This document shows, in pieces, positions 39,662 through 48,253 of a stretch of DNA of 64,000 nt. A program made the translations under genes and the position numbers. The notes under the pieces are model-generated. The model was given only the letters and a program-made list of their open reading frames with translations, was not told the origin of the DNA and did not search any database. How positions within the stretch are numbered: the stretch's first letter is position 1; every line of letters begins with the position of its first letter. The stretch comes from Xanthomonas floridensis (GTDB taxonomy: Bacteria; Pseudomonadota; Gammaproteobacteria; Xanthomonadales; Xanthomonadaceae): positions 62,001 to 126,000 of the forward strand of contig NZ_LXNG01000023.1 in NCBI RefSeq assembly GCF_001642575.1. The letters are read 5' to 3'.

Positions 39662-40718
39662 ATGGATAAGCAGAACTACACTGTAACAATTGTTATCGCG
39701 GCACCCGGCACGCCGTTATATAAGGACGGCAAGCAGCAAATAGTGAATGGCGAACCGGCCAGCTCTGCGCCAGGGCACATGTTTTTATAATTGATGACGG
39801 CATAGGAAAACCAACTAGTTACGGATTCGCCCCTATCAACCACGGTGAGATGAACGGGCCAGGAAAAATATATATAACTCGGACTCCAAGGAATATCATA
39901 ATCCAGCCTACTCAAGAACAATCGAAATAAGCAAGGAGCAATATGAAAAACTGCAAAAATTCGGTGAAGAACCGGAAAAGCTAGGCTTCGACAAAGAGTA
40001 CAAGGACGTGCGCAACAACTGTGTCGACTTTACCTGGGCTGCACTCAATCATGCCGGTCTGCATCGCAACAAGAGCATCGATGTAAATGGGCTGCTTGGT
40101 CCCGCTGGAGTCGGGCAACTGCTTCCCGATGTTCGCATCCCTTTACCGCTAGAAGGCCAGGGGAAAGATGCTTACCGCCCCTTACGCAATATCCATGGTG
40201 TGGAAAGCATTGAAGCACCGTTTCCAGAAAGCCCACTGAACAAGGAAGTTCGGCATCCGCTTCCCGCAGACAGATCGATCCAACAACAGATTTTGAGTGA
40301 TGAGCGGCAACCGCCCTCACTGCGTAATCCCGATTATCCCGGGCACCCGCTGTTTGCACAAGCTCAGTCCCATGTGCAAGCCCTGGATCAAGCAAATAAC
40401 CGACAATCGGACGTACGCAGTGACAACCTGGCTGGTTGCCTGGCCGTGCAATCCTGCAAAATGGGCATGGACCGCATCGACGACGTACGTCTAAGCGAGG
40501 ACGCCTCACGTGCGTTTGCGGTACAGAACAATCCCAACTCACTGGGACCGCACGACCAGTTGCTTGCCCATGTGGATACTGTCGCTGCACTCAATACACC
40601 GCTGGAGCAGAGCAGTCAGAGCTGGGTCCAGGCTGCGGCGGAACGCGCGCACGGCGAACAGCAAAGGCAGATACAGCAAGAGCAGAGCCAACCACACCCT
40701 GCAAGGGCCTTGACCTGA
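39662..40718 (+). pseudogene. Frameshifted X-T4SS effector (X-Tfe) with C-terminal XVIPCD
   Basis: Three consecutive frames join into one protein of about 350 residues. Frame 1 starts at 39662 (GGAG upstream; MDKQNYTVTIVIAAPGTPLY) and hits a stop at the T5 run 39782-39786. Frame 2 continues with IIDDGIGKPTSYGFAPINHG to about 39865-39877 (AT repeat). Frame 3 runs from SDSKEYHNPAYSRT to the stop at 40718. Each break equals loss of one base in a simple-sequence run. The middle part holds VRNNCVDFTWAALNHAG, a Cys-centred motif of the NlpC/P60-like kind. The last ~120 residues match the XVIPCD layout (PGHPLFAQAQSHVQALD, RIDDVRLSEDASRAFAVQ, VDTVAALNTPLEQSSQSW) that recruits effectors to VirD4. X-Tfes kill rival bacteria through the X-T4SS. 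Either a real pseudogene or assembly errors. Confidence 0.82.
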
Positions 40719-40984
40719 AACTTGCAGTTAGGCGTATACATGCCCCTGCGTCCGACGCGTTCGATGGAGCAGACGGATGCCTATCAGATCACTGTCTGAT
40801 AGTGGTTTTGTCTCACCAGCAACTGATGCAATGCAGGTGTAGCCACCATGGCTCACGAAGCAATGCTTCATGATTGCCGCTCGTTGGCTGCATGCCAATC
40901 TCGCCATCTGGAAGCAAGGCAGTCTTGAAAATCGTGGGCAACGGTCAGGCCGATGCCCACAAAATACCGTAAGAACTACGTTAT

Positions 40985-42187
40985 TTAGTCGCGAAGCTGA
41001 ATCGTCAGCGCCGCAGCCGCCACGCGCGCTTTCTCGCGTGCCGCATCGATACTCTCTGCGCGCGCCAGGGTGACGCCGACACGGCGGTGGCCGTCCACGC
41101 GCGGTTTGCCGAACAGGCGCAGGGCGGTGTCCGGGTCGCACAATGCAGCGGCAACGTTGTCGAACACCGGCACGCCAGTGCCGTGCGCTAGTAGCGCACT
41201 CGACGCCGACGGGCCGCTCTGGCGGATCACTCCACCGTTCTCGGCACCGACCGGCAGGCCGAGAATGGCGCGCGCGTGCAGCGCGAATTCGCTCAGGTCC
41301 TGCGAAACCAGCGTGACCAGACCGGTGTCGTGCGGACGCGGCGACACTTCGCTGAACCACACCTCGTCGCCCTTGACGAACAGCTCTACGCCGAACAGGC
41401 CCCAGCCGCCGAGATCGTCGGTGATGGCTTTTGCGATCTGCTGCGAGCGACGCAATGCGGCTTCCGACATCGGCTGCGGCTGCCAGCTTTCGCGGTAATC
41501 GCCGTCCTGCTGCCAGTGACCGATGGGGTCGCAGTAGGAGGTGCCGCCGGCATGCCGCACGGTGAGCAAGGTGATTTCGTAATCAAAATCGATGAAGCCT
41601 TCGACGATGCAACGGCCGGCCCCGGCACGCCCACCGGTCTGCGCGTACTCCCACGCGGCATCGATATCGGCCTCGCTGCGCAGCGTGCTCTGGCCCTTGC
41701 CGGAGGAAGACATCACCGGCTTGACCACGCAGGGCAGCCCAACTGCAGCGATCGCCTCGCGGTATTGCGCGGCGGTGTCGACGAAGCGGTATGGCGAGGT
41801 CGGCAGCCCCAGCGTTTCGGCAGCCAGACGGCGGATGCCTTCGCGGTCCATGGTCAGGCGTGCGGCGCGCGCAGTGGGGATGACTTTCTGGCCCTGCTCG
41901 CGTTCCAGCGCCACCAGGGTTTCGGTATGGATGGCCTCGATCTCCGGCACGATCAAATGCGGCTGCTCGCTGGCAATCAGCGCGCGCAGCGCGGCGGGGT
42001 CGAGCATGTCCAGCACGTGCGAGCGATGCGCCACCTGCATTGCCGGTGCATTGGCATAGCGATCAGCCGCGATCACTTCCACACCGAAGCGCTGCAGTTC
42101 GATCGCCACTTCCTTGCCCAGTTCGCCCGAGCCCAGCAGCAGCACGCGGGTGGCGGAAGGCGACAGCGGAGTGCCGAGGGTGGTCAT
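40985..42187 (-). CDS. purT: Formate-dependent phosphoribosylglycinamide formyltransferase
   Basis: A 400-residue ATP-grasp enzyme; E. coli PurT has 392. It opens with [44 protein letters not shown], the PurT signature, and carries the ATP-grasp elements [39 protein letters not shown] and [18 protein letters not shown]. It makes formyl-GAR from GAR, ATP and formate in purine synthesis, as a folate-independent alternative to PurN. The gene is alone and divergent from the SPFH operon, 127 bp away. Confidence 0.97.
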   Translation of the reverse strand: MTTLGTPLSPSATRVLLLGSGELGKEVAIELQRFGVEVIAADRYANAPAMQVAHRSHVLDMLDPAALRALIASEQPHLIVPEIEAIHTETLVALEREQGQKVIPTARAARLTMDREGIRRLAAETLGLPTSPYRFVDTAAQYREAIAAVGLPCVVKPVMSSSGKGQSTLRSEADIDAAWEYAQTGGRAGAGRCIVEGFIDFDYEITLLTVRHAGGTSYCDPIGHWQQDGDYRESWQPQPMSEAALRRSQQIAKAITDDLGGWGLFGVELFVKGDEVWFSEVSPRPHDTGLVTLVSQDLSEFALHARAILGLPVGAENGGVIRQSGPSASSALLAHGTGVPVFDNVAAALCDPDTALRLFGKPRVDGHRRVGVTLARAESIDAAREKARVAAAALTIQLRD

Positions 42188-42265
42188 GAGGCGTCATCCA
42201 GATCGAAGGGGGACGCCATTTTAGCGGGCCGATGCCACGACCGCCGGTCGGAAATCCGCCCACAC

Positions 42266-42284
42266 TTGATATCAATTTGATATC
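42266..42284. promoter_or_regulatory. Paired TTGATATC sites upstream of the SPFH operon
   Basis: TTGATATC occurs at 42266-42273 and again at 42277-42284, an offset of exactly 11 bp, about one helical turn. The pair lies 31-49 bp upstream of the SPFH start, a natural place for a repressor. The operon itself encodes a ribbon-helix-helix protein, a family that binds such short repeats in tandem. Confidence 0.55.
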
Positions 42285-42314
42285 TTTTTCTAAAACCACA
42301 AGGACGCTCCAGCC

Positions 42315-43181
42315 ATGAAAGAGAAGTCGCTTGGTTCTTTTCCCGGCATTCCAGTGATCGCTGCGAGTGTCGTCGTCCTGCTACTGGCTGCCACCGTGCT
42401 GATCGCCGCGGGCATGGGCTACCTGCCGGTCCTGTCCATGCTGCCGGCCATTCTGGTCGCTGCCGGCAATGTGTTCGTCTTAGTCGGCCTGTACACGCTG
42501 GAGCCGAACCAGGCAGCCGTCCTGAGCCTGTTCGGCAAGTACGTCGGTACGGTCAAGGACCAGGGGATGCGCTGGAACAGCCCCTTCTACGCCAAGCGCC
42601 GGGTCAGCCAGCGCGTGCGCAATTTCGAAAGCGGACGGCTCAAGGTCAATGAACTGGACGGCAGCCCGATCGAGATCGCCGCAGTGATCGTGTGGCAGGT
42701 GCTGGACGCCTCCGAGGCCGTGTACAACGTGGACGACTACGAAAGCTTCGTGCATATCCAGTCCGAAGCCGCGCTGCGCGCGATGGCCACCAGCTACCCT
42801 TATGACCAGCACGAGGAAGGCCAGATTTCGCTGCGCAGCCACCCGGCTGAAATCAGCGAACAGCTCAAGCGGCACCTGGACGAACGGCTCACCCAGGCCG
42901 GGGTGGACGTGATCGAGGCACGCATCAGCCATCTGGCCTATGCACCGGAAATCGCCCAGGCCATGCTGCAGCGCCAGCAGGCCAACGCGGTGATTGCCGC
43001 ACGCACACGCATCGTGGCGGGCGCGGTGGGCATGGTCGAAATGGCGCTGGCCGAGCTGCAGAAGAACGGCGTGGTGCAGCTGGACGAAGAGCGCAAGGCG
43101 CACATGGTCAGCAACCTGCTTACCGTGCTGTGTTCTGATCGCGGGACCCAACCGGTGGTCAACGCCGGCTCGCTGTATTGA
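42315..43181 (+). CDS. SPFH/Band 7 domain membrane protein
   Basis: A 288-residue protein. Two N-terminal hydrophobic helices (about 14-34 and 40-60) are followed by an SPFH (stomatin/prohibitin/flotillin/HflK) domain: [44 protein letters not shown] is very typical of the family. The C-terminal half is helical ([41 protein letters not shown]). SPFH proteins oligomerise on membranes and often control proteases or microdomains. It heads an operon with a small membrane protein and an Arc-like DNA-binding protein; the same trio recurs in several bacteria to my recollection. Confidence 0.9.
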   Translation: MKEKSLGSFPGIPVIAASVVVLLLAATVLIAAGMGYLPVLSMLPAILVAAGNVFVLVGLYTLEPNQAAVLSLFGKYVGTVKDQGMRWNSPFYAKRRVSQRVRNFESGRLKVNELDGSPIEIAAVIVWQVLDASEAVYNVDDYESFVHIQSEAALRAMATSYPYDQHEEGQISLRSHPAEISEQLKRHLDERLTQAGVDVIEARISHLAYAPEIAQAMLQRQQANAVIAARTRIVAGAVGMVEMALAELQKNGVVQLDEERKAHMVSNLLTVLCSDRGTQPVVNAGSLY

Positions 43182-43190
43182 GGTGATGCA

Positions 43191-43475
43191 ATGAATGTGA
43201 TGGTGCCGCTGGTGGTTGCGCTTTCGGGGTTGCCTGCGTTGGCGATTGCCGCCTCGATCGGGGCGGACGACGATGACCGCGCGCGCGGCCTGGGCCTGCG
43301 CTGGGCGTTGATCAGCCTGGTGATCCTGGTCGGCGCCGCGTGCCTGTATTGGGTGGGCGACAACCGCGCCGGCATCTATGCGGTGGTGATCGGCATGATC
43401 ATCGGCGTCAATACGCTGATCGTGTCGATGGTCATGCACCTGCGCCGCCATGGCAGTCGCAGGAACGGCGAATGA
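43191..43475 (+). CDS. Small membrane protein of the SPFH operon
   Basis: A 94-residue protein with three hydrophobic segments: residues 4-20 ([17 protein letters not shown]), 36-54 ([17 protein letters not shown]) and 60-80 ([21 protein letters not shown]). A charged loop ([10 protein letters not shown]) joins the first two. The start lies nine bases after the SPFH stop, and its stop overlaps the start of the Arc-like gene (ATGA), so it is part of one transcript. I recognise no family; association with the SPFH protein in the membrane is inferred from gene order. Confidence 0.75.
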   Translation: MNVMVPLVVALSGLPALAIAASIGADDDDRARGLGLRWALISLVILVGAACLYWVGDNRAGIYAVVIGMIIGVNTLIVSMVMHLRRHGSRRNGE

Positions 43476-43651
43476 GCGAAAAAAAGGCCTATCCACTGCG
43501 CATCAACGCCGATGTCCTGGCCGCCGCGCAACGCTGGGCCGACGACGAACTGCGCAGCCTCAACGCGCAGATCGAATACGTGCTGCGCGACGCGCTGCGC
43601 AAGGCCGGGCGGCTACCGAAGCCGCAGGGCGACAAGGAACCCTCGGCATGA
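43472..43651 (+). CDS. Arc-like ribbon-helix-helix DNA-binding protein
   Basis: A 59-residue protein. [43 protein letters not shown] matches the Arc/MetJ ribbon-helix-helix fold: an N-terminal strand (YPLRIN) for DNA contact, then two helices. Its ATG overlaps the upstream stop in ATGA, and its stop overlaps the next ATG the same way, so the three genes are translationally coupled. Proteins of this fold bind as dimers to short repeated sites. The paired TTGATATC sites before the operon make autoregulation plausible. Confidence 0.85.
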   Translation: MSEKKAYPLRINADVLAAAQRWADDELRSLNAQIEYVLRDALRKAGRLPKPQGDKEPSA

Positions 43652-43836
43652 CCAGGCGTGTGGGCTCAGCCATCATCGCGCTGGCACACGCGTTGGTCGG
43701 CGACATCTCACGTAATAACCGCCGGGACGAATCAATCGCTCGGAGCTACTTGGGTGAGGAGACGACCACGCTCGTCATGCATCCGGCGCCGGGTATGGCG
43801 CTGCCGGCATCCGTGGCGATGAAGAAGAAACTCTGA
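43648..43836 (+). CDS. Small protein of unknown function
   Basis: A 62-residue frame whose ATG overlaps the stop of the Arc-like gene (ATGA) and whose stop lies one base before the next gene's ATG. The protein (starting [20 protein letters not shown]) has a weak N-terminal amphipathic or hydrophobic stretch and a basic C-terminus. I recognise no family. The tight spacing on both sides is the main support; a chance frame filling the gap remains possible. Confidence 0.5.
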   Translation: MTRRVGSAIIALAHALVGDISRNNRRDESIARSYLGEETTTLVMHPAPGMALPASVAMKKKL

Positions 43837-43837
43837 G

Positions 43838-44437
43838 ATGGCGAGCCGCTCGGACCAACCCAAACGCACCGACACAGCGCCCAAAGCGCACACCGGGCAA
43901 CACCCGCAGCGGCGCCGACGCGACTACGCCGCGGCGCCGGCGACGCGCTGGGGCCTGGCAGTCTGGCTTTGGCTACCGCTGTCGATCACTGCCGGCCTCA
44001 TCAGCATTGCGCACGCAAGCAGTCATGACCATTCCGGTACGCTGGTGGTGCATCTGGGCATCCTGCTGGCAGTGGCGGTGGCGTGCACCGTTGCGCACGC
44101 GCGACGCAGCATCCAGCTGGACGACGCTCGCCTGGTCGTCCGCTCGACCTTCTTCACCAAGCGTGTGCCGCTAAGCGCACTGCGCCTGGACAGCGCACGC
44201 GTTGTCGACCTGGCCGAACATACTGCGTTCAAACCCGGCCTGCAGTTGCTTGGCTTCGGCTACCCGGGTTTCAAATCGGGGCATTACCGCAGCAAGTCCG
44301 CAGTCAGGGGCTTTTATCTATTGACCCACTCCAGGCGTGTGCTGATTCTGCCGTTGCGCGACAACAGCCTGGTGGTGCTCAGCCCTGAGCAGCCACACCA
44401 ATTGCTCGGGGATTTAAGAACGACTGACAAAACGTAG
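43838..44437 (+). CDS. Membrane protein with PH-like (DUF304-type) domain
   Basis: A 199-residue protein. A basic N-terminal segment (residues 1-38, RRRRDY) is followed by two transmembrane helices (about 38-60 and 66-86). The rest is beta-rich with IQLDDARLVVRSTFFTKRVPLSALRLDSARVVDL, the pattern of bacterial PH-like YdbT/DUF304 domains, and ends with LILPLRDNSLVVLSPEQPHQLLGDL, where conserved Pro-rich closing motifs usually sit. It begins one base after the previous stop and is the last gene of the SPFH operon. Function unknown. Confidence 0.75.
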   Translation: MASRSDQPKRTDTAPKAHTGQHPQRRRRDYAAAPATRWGLAVWLWLPLSITAGLISIAHASSHDHSGTLVVHLGILLAVAVACTVAHARRSIQLDDARLVVRSTFFTKRVPLSALRLDSARVVDLAEHTAFKPGLQLLGFGYPGFKSGHYRSKSAVRGFYLLTHSRRVLILPLRDNSLVVLSPEQPHQLLGDLRTTDKT

Positions 44438-44595
44438 CGCGCAGTCGTCAAGCGGACGTAGACGAACCGCGATTTACCAGTGGCACGTGCCGACTCCCAG
44501 CACCGGCCGTGCAGGCCCGGCCGCGACGCGGTCGTTTTTGTTGGCTGCTTTCACGCCAGCTGGCCGTACGCCACGCTTGGCCCTACCCTGTTGCG

Positions 44596-45402
44596 ATGCG
44601 CCCGACCCCGACCCTGTTACTCAACACCACCGCCATCGAGTTGCTGCCCGCCGCCTTGATGCGCGCCCACAGCAACGCCGATGCCCGCGTGCTGGCGCAG
44701 GCCGACTGGCTGCTGCGGCGCAAGTGCGACGGACGTTATCTGGCCGCACAGCTGGCACAGGGCCTCATGCCGCTGATGCCGCGGCTGGCACGCGAGCCCG
44801 GGCTGGACGAGGCGCTGGACCGGCTACAGGCCGCCGCCGCCCGCACGCACCAGCCGCACGGCATGACGCTGATGGTCGACGGCCTGCAGCGCCGCCTGAG
44901 CCAACTCGGGCTGGATGCAGATGGCTATGTGCAACGGACTGGCCTGCAGCTGATTGCCGAGCCGGCGACCTTGCACTTTTCCGGGCGCGATCGCTTCGGC
45001 CGGCCGCTCTGGCTCAGCGCAGGCGCCGCGCGTGCATGGAGGCAGATGCGTGCGGCCGCGCTGCGTGCGAACATCGTGCTGGATGCCATCTCCGGCTATC
45101 GCAGCCACGATTACCAGCTGGGCATTTTCGAACGCAAGTTCGGGCGCGGGCTCACCCTGGAACAGATCCTGGCAGTCAACGCCGCCCCTGGTTTCAGCGA
45201 GCACCACAGCGGCGACGCGCTGGATATTGGCACCCCGGGCGAACCGCCGGCCGAAGAATCGTTCGAGTCCACCGCTGCGTTTGCCTGGCTAAGCCAGCAT
45301 GCGCCGCATTTCGGCTATCACCTGAGCTACCCCCGCGACAACCCGCACGGTATCGTCTACGAGCCGTGGCATTGGCGCTGGCATGCGGTGAAGTCGACAT
45401 AA
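44596..45402 (+). CDS. D-alanyl-D-alanine carboxypeptidase, VanY-type (M15B)
   Basis: A 268-residue protein from the ATG at 44596. The peptidase M15 zinc motifs are intact: SGYRSHDYQ, SEHHSGDALDIG (SxHxxGxAxD with the first His and Asp ligands) and EPWHWRW (catalytic Glu and third ligand His). These lie in the last 125 residues; the first ~130 residues are a helical extension of unknown role. No signal peptide or membrane helix is clear, which is unusual for a cell-wall enzyme, so the true start or export route is uncertain. VanY enzymes trim the terminal D-Ala of peptidoglycan stems. Confidence 0.86.
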   Translation: MRPTPTLLLNTTAIELLPAALMRAHSNADARVLAQADWLLRRKCDGRYLAAQLAQGLMPLMPRLAREPGLDEALDRLQAAAARTHQPHGMTLMVDGLQRRLSQLGLDADGYVQRTGLQLIAEPATLHFSGRDRFGRPLWLSAGAARAWRQMRAAALRANIVLDAISGYRSHDYQLGIFERKFGRGLTLEQILAVNAAPGFSEHHSGDALDIGTPGEPPAEESFESTAAFAWLSQHAPHFGYHLSYPRDNPHGIVYEPWHWRWHAVKST

Positions 45403-45568
45403 GAACCAAGACCCGCATCTGCGCTGCTACAGGTCGGCAATCCGGCATGAAGCTCCGCACTGCTGTCGCCTGCGCCGCCTGCCAGTACACGCAATTTTGT
45501 CTGAAGCGGCGAGCACGCTCGATCATTGTTGATTGATTCCAGATTCCCACTCATTGAGGACATCGCTT

Positions 45569-47002
45569 ATGGACGAGCACATCAATGTGCAGCGTCGCGC
45601 CGCCACCGCCGCGATGCTGGGCGCTGGCACCGCACTCCTCATCCCGGGATGCTGTCATGACGCCGAGCATTCCCTGCGAGTGACCGACATGGCCGGCATC
45701 GATCGCACCACCGTGGCACGCATTGCCCGGCCGCGCAGTGTGGACGAAGTGGCCAGCCTGATACGCGACAGCAACGGCACGGTGTCGGTCGGCGGCGAAC
45801 GCTACAGCATGGGCGGGCAGATCAGCGCGCAGTCTTCGCTGCATCTGGACATGCGTGGATTGGTTGGCCTAGTGCATCTGGATGTCGCGGCCCGACGCAT
45901 CCGGGTACGCGCCGGTATGCGTTGGCGCGATGTGCAGGACCTGATCGATCCGCATGATCTTTCGATTGCGGTGATGCAGAGCTACAGCAACTTCAGCGTC
46001 GGCGGCTCCATCGGGGTAAATTGCCATAGCCGCTACCTGCATGCCGGGCCCATCGCCCATACAGTGCACGCATTGCAGCTGGTAGATGCACAAGGCCAGA
46101 TAGAAGAACTCGACCGCACCAGAACTCCGGAGCTGTTCTCTGCTGTCATTGGCGGCTACGGCGGGCTAGGTGTGGTCACCGAAGTGGAGTTGTCGCTCGC
46201 ACTCAACGACATGCTGGAGCGGCGGGTACAACAAGTCGCGTTGGCCGACTACCCCGCCTTCTTCGCCGACCGCATCGCCGCCGACCCACTGGCGGTGATG
46301 CACAATGCCGAACTGACGCCGCCGCGTTTCGATCGCCCATTGGCGGTGACCTGGGTCAGCACCAGTGCCCCGCCAACCGATGCAAGGCGTCTGATTCCCC
46401 GCGACCAGGACTACTCCCGCGAACAGAATCTGATCCGGGCTGCATCGGAACTGCCGCTGGCCAAGCCGCTGCGCGACCGTTATCAAACCTCGCCACTGCT
46501 ACAGGCGCCAGTGGTGATGCGTCGCAATTGCCAGGCGAGTCTGGACGCGCGTGCGCTGGAACCGCACCCGCGGCGCATGTTCACCTACCTGCTGCAGGAA
46601 TACTTCGTGCCGGAAGCTGCATTTACCGCATTCGCGCGCGAAATGGCCGCAATCCTGCGCCACCACAATGTAAACGCGCTCAATATCTCGATCCGCCACT
46701 CGCCTGCCGATACGGTGTCACTGTTACGCTGGGCACCACAGCCGGTGTTTTCCTTTGCGCTCTATTACAAGCAGCGCAGCGGCATCGTGACTGACAGGGC
46801 TACGGTGGCCTGGACCCAACAGTTGATCGATGCGGCACTAGCACACGGCGGCAGCTACTACCTACCCTACCGACTGCATGCCAGCCAGCAGCAATTTTCC
46901 GCCGCCTACCCGAACGCCCGTCATTTTGCGGGCCTCAAGAGCAGCATCGACCCACGATATCGCTTCCGCAACCTGCTGTGGGACAAGTACCTACCTGCAT
47001 GA
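45569..47002 (+). CDS. FAD-binding (PCMH-type) oxidoreductase, Tat-exported lipoprotein-like
   Basis: A 477-residue protein from the ATG at 45569 (GAGGA upstream). The N-terminus has a twin Arg (NVQRRAATAAMLGAG) and ends in PGCC, a lipobox-like site, which suggests Tat export and possible lipid anchoring. Residues 50-230 form an FAD_binding_4 domain (IARPRSVDEVASLIRD, GERYSMGGQ, SYSNFSVGGSIGVNCHSR, IGGYGGLGVVTEVEL). The C-terminus ends in the YRFRNLLWDKY motif seen in sugar-lactone/alditol oxidase relatives. The substrate is not known. It is a single gene. Confidence 0.85.
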   Translation: MDEHINVQRRAATAAMLGAGTALLIPGCCHDAEHSLRVTDMAGIDRTTVARIARPRSVDEVASLIRDSNGTVSVGGERYSMGGQISAQSSLHLDMRGLVGLVHLDVAARRIRVRAGMRWRDVQDLIDPHDLSIAVMQSYSNFSVGGSIGVNCHSRYLHAGPIAHTVHALQLVDAQGQIEELDRTRTPELFSAVIGGYGGLGVVTEVELSLALNDMLERRVQQVALADYPAFFADRIAADPLAVMHNAELTPPRFDRPLAVTWVSTSAPPTDARRLIPRDQDYSREQNLIRAASELPLAKPLRDRYQTSPLLQAPVVMRRNCQASLDARALEPHPRRMFTYLLQEYFVPEAAFTAFAREMAAILRHHNVNALNISIRHSPADTVSLLRWAPQPVFSFALYYKQRSGIVTDRATVAWTQQLIDAALAHGGSYYLPYRLHASQQQFSAAYPNARHFAGLKSSIDPRYRFRNLLWDKYLPA

Positions 47003-47108
47003 GCGACACCGGGAACCGGCCAAGTGCCGGCGCTCTGGCCGCACTTTGATAACGCCCTTCCTACCCCACGCGCCGGCATGCGTGCACTTGTATAGCCGCG
47101 CGGGGCAG

Positions 47109-47783
47109 CTACTCCTGCGAACGCGGTGTCGGCACCCTGGTCGCCACGCTGAAGTCGGCGATCTTCCACAGGTAGAGTGCGGCGTAGGTGCGGTATGGGC
47201 CCCAGTGTTCGCCACGGACGGCCAGCGCCTTGGGGGTGGGCATCTGCTCCTGTTTGTCCACGCGCTGGGCGCCCTTGCGCACACCCAGGTCGTCGATGGG
47301 CAGCAGGTCCGGGCGGCCCAGGCGGAACATCAGCATCATCTCCACCGTCCAGCGACCGATGCCGCGGACCGGTACCAGCGCGTCGACAATGGCTTCGTCA
47401 GGCATGAAGGCCAGTCTGCGCAGCGAAGGAATCTCACCGGCCAGTTCGCGCTGCGCCAGATCGCGTAGCGCCAATGCCTTGTTGCCGGACACACCGCAGG
47501 CGCGCAGCGCGGCATCGTCCACGCGCGCAAGCGTGTCGGCATGCAACCGGCTCGAGCAGATTGCCACCTCCACCCGTGCCACGATGGTGGACGCGGCCTT
47601 GCCACTGAGCTGCTGGAACAGGATCGCGCGTGCCAAGGCATCCACCGGGTCGAACGGTTTGCGCCAGCCCGGCTGCGGCGCGATGGGGCCGATGCGTTTC
47701 ATCCACGCACCCAGCGCGCGATCGCGCCGGGCCAGATGCGCAAAGGCGGCCGCTACATCGAACCCGCGAGCATGCCGCGGCAT
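47109..47783 (-). CDS. DNA-3-methyladenine glycosylase (AlkA-like, HhH-GPD)
   Basis: A 224-residue base-excision enzyme. The helix-hairpin-helix GPD motif is LVPVRGIGRWTVEMMLMFRLGRPDLLPIDDLGVRKG, with the catalytic Asp in the IDDLGV part. The upstream PVDALARAILFQQLSGKAASTI segment is typical of AlkA-family helices. It lacks the N-terminal beta domain of E. coli AlkA and is thus of the short form (about 200-230 residues). It removes alkylated purines from DNA. It begins one base after the stop of the DUF423 gene (TGAGATG), so the two form an operon. Confidence 0.92.
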   Translation of the reverse strand: MPRHARGFDVAAAFAHLARRDRALGAWMKRIGPIAPQPGWRKPFDPVDALARAILFQQLSGKAASTIVARVEVAICSSRLHADTLARVDDAALRACGVSGNKALALRDLAQRELAGEIPSLRRLAFMPDEAIVDALVPVRGIGRWTVEMMLMFRLGRPDLLPIDDLGVRKGAQRVDKQEQMPTPKALAVRGEHWGPYRTYAALYLWKIADFSVATRVPTPRSQE

Positions 47784-47784
47784 C

Positions 47785-48156
47785 TCAGCGCCTCAACGCG
47801 CCGATGGCCAGCACCACCCAGCCCAGCATCAGGCTGACGCCGCCCACCGGTGCCAGGCTGGTCGGCCAATGCAGCAACGCGCCGCCGACCAGGCTGCCGG
47901 CAAACAGCAGCGTGCCGAGCAGCAGCAGGTACAGGCCAACCCGCCCGAAGACACGCGTTTCAGTAGCACCCAGCACAGTCAGTACCGCGCCATGACCGAA
48001 CGCATACAGCGACGCCAACTGCAGCCGCGACTGCACCAGCGCATCGGCCACGCCGTGCGAGGCGTAGGCCGACAACCCGACGGCCATGGCGGCCAGCAGG
48101 CCGCCGCAGAACGCCAGCAATGAGGGGTGCTTCTTACGACGGTCGAGCAAAGACAT
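47785..48156 (-). CDS. DUF423 small membrane protein
   Basis: A 123-residue protein from the ATG at 48156 with four transmembrane helices. The motif GLSAYASHGVADAL, followed by ASLYAFGHGAVLTVLGA, is the DUF423 (YgdD) signature, and the last helices contain GVSLMLGWVVLAIGAL. The function is unknown in all species. It is the first gene of a two-gene unit with the AlkA-like glycosylase, which may be chance. An upstream in-frame ATG at 48189 exists but falls close to the terminator of the neighbouring gene. Confidence 0.87.
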   Translation of the reverse strand: MSLLDRRKKHPSLLAFCGGLLAAMAVGLSAYASHGVADALVQSRLQLASLYAFGHGAVLTVLGATETRVFGRVGLYLLLLGTLLFAGSLVGGALLHWPTSLAPVGGVSLMLGWVVLAIGALRR

Positions 48157-48187
48157 GCAGGCAACTTCCCTGGCAGCGCCGTAGCGC

Positions 48188-48223
48188 AAAAAAAAAGCGC
48201 GCCGCAGGACTGCGGCGCGCTTT
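48188..48223 (-). terminator. Strong terminator after the SRPBCC gene
   Basis: Arms 48194-48206 and 48211-48223 are perfectly complementary over 13 bp with a 4-nt loop, and on the minus strand a T9 run follows. It sits 31 bp past the SRPBCC stop. Confidence 0.93.
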
Positions 48224-48253
48224 GGTCTGGATCAGGTCATCGCGGTAAGACGA

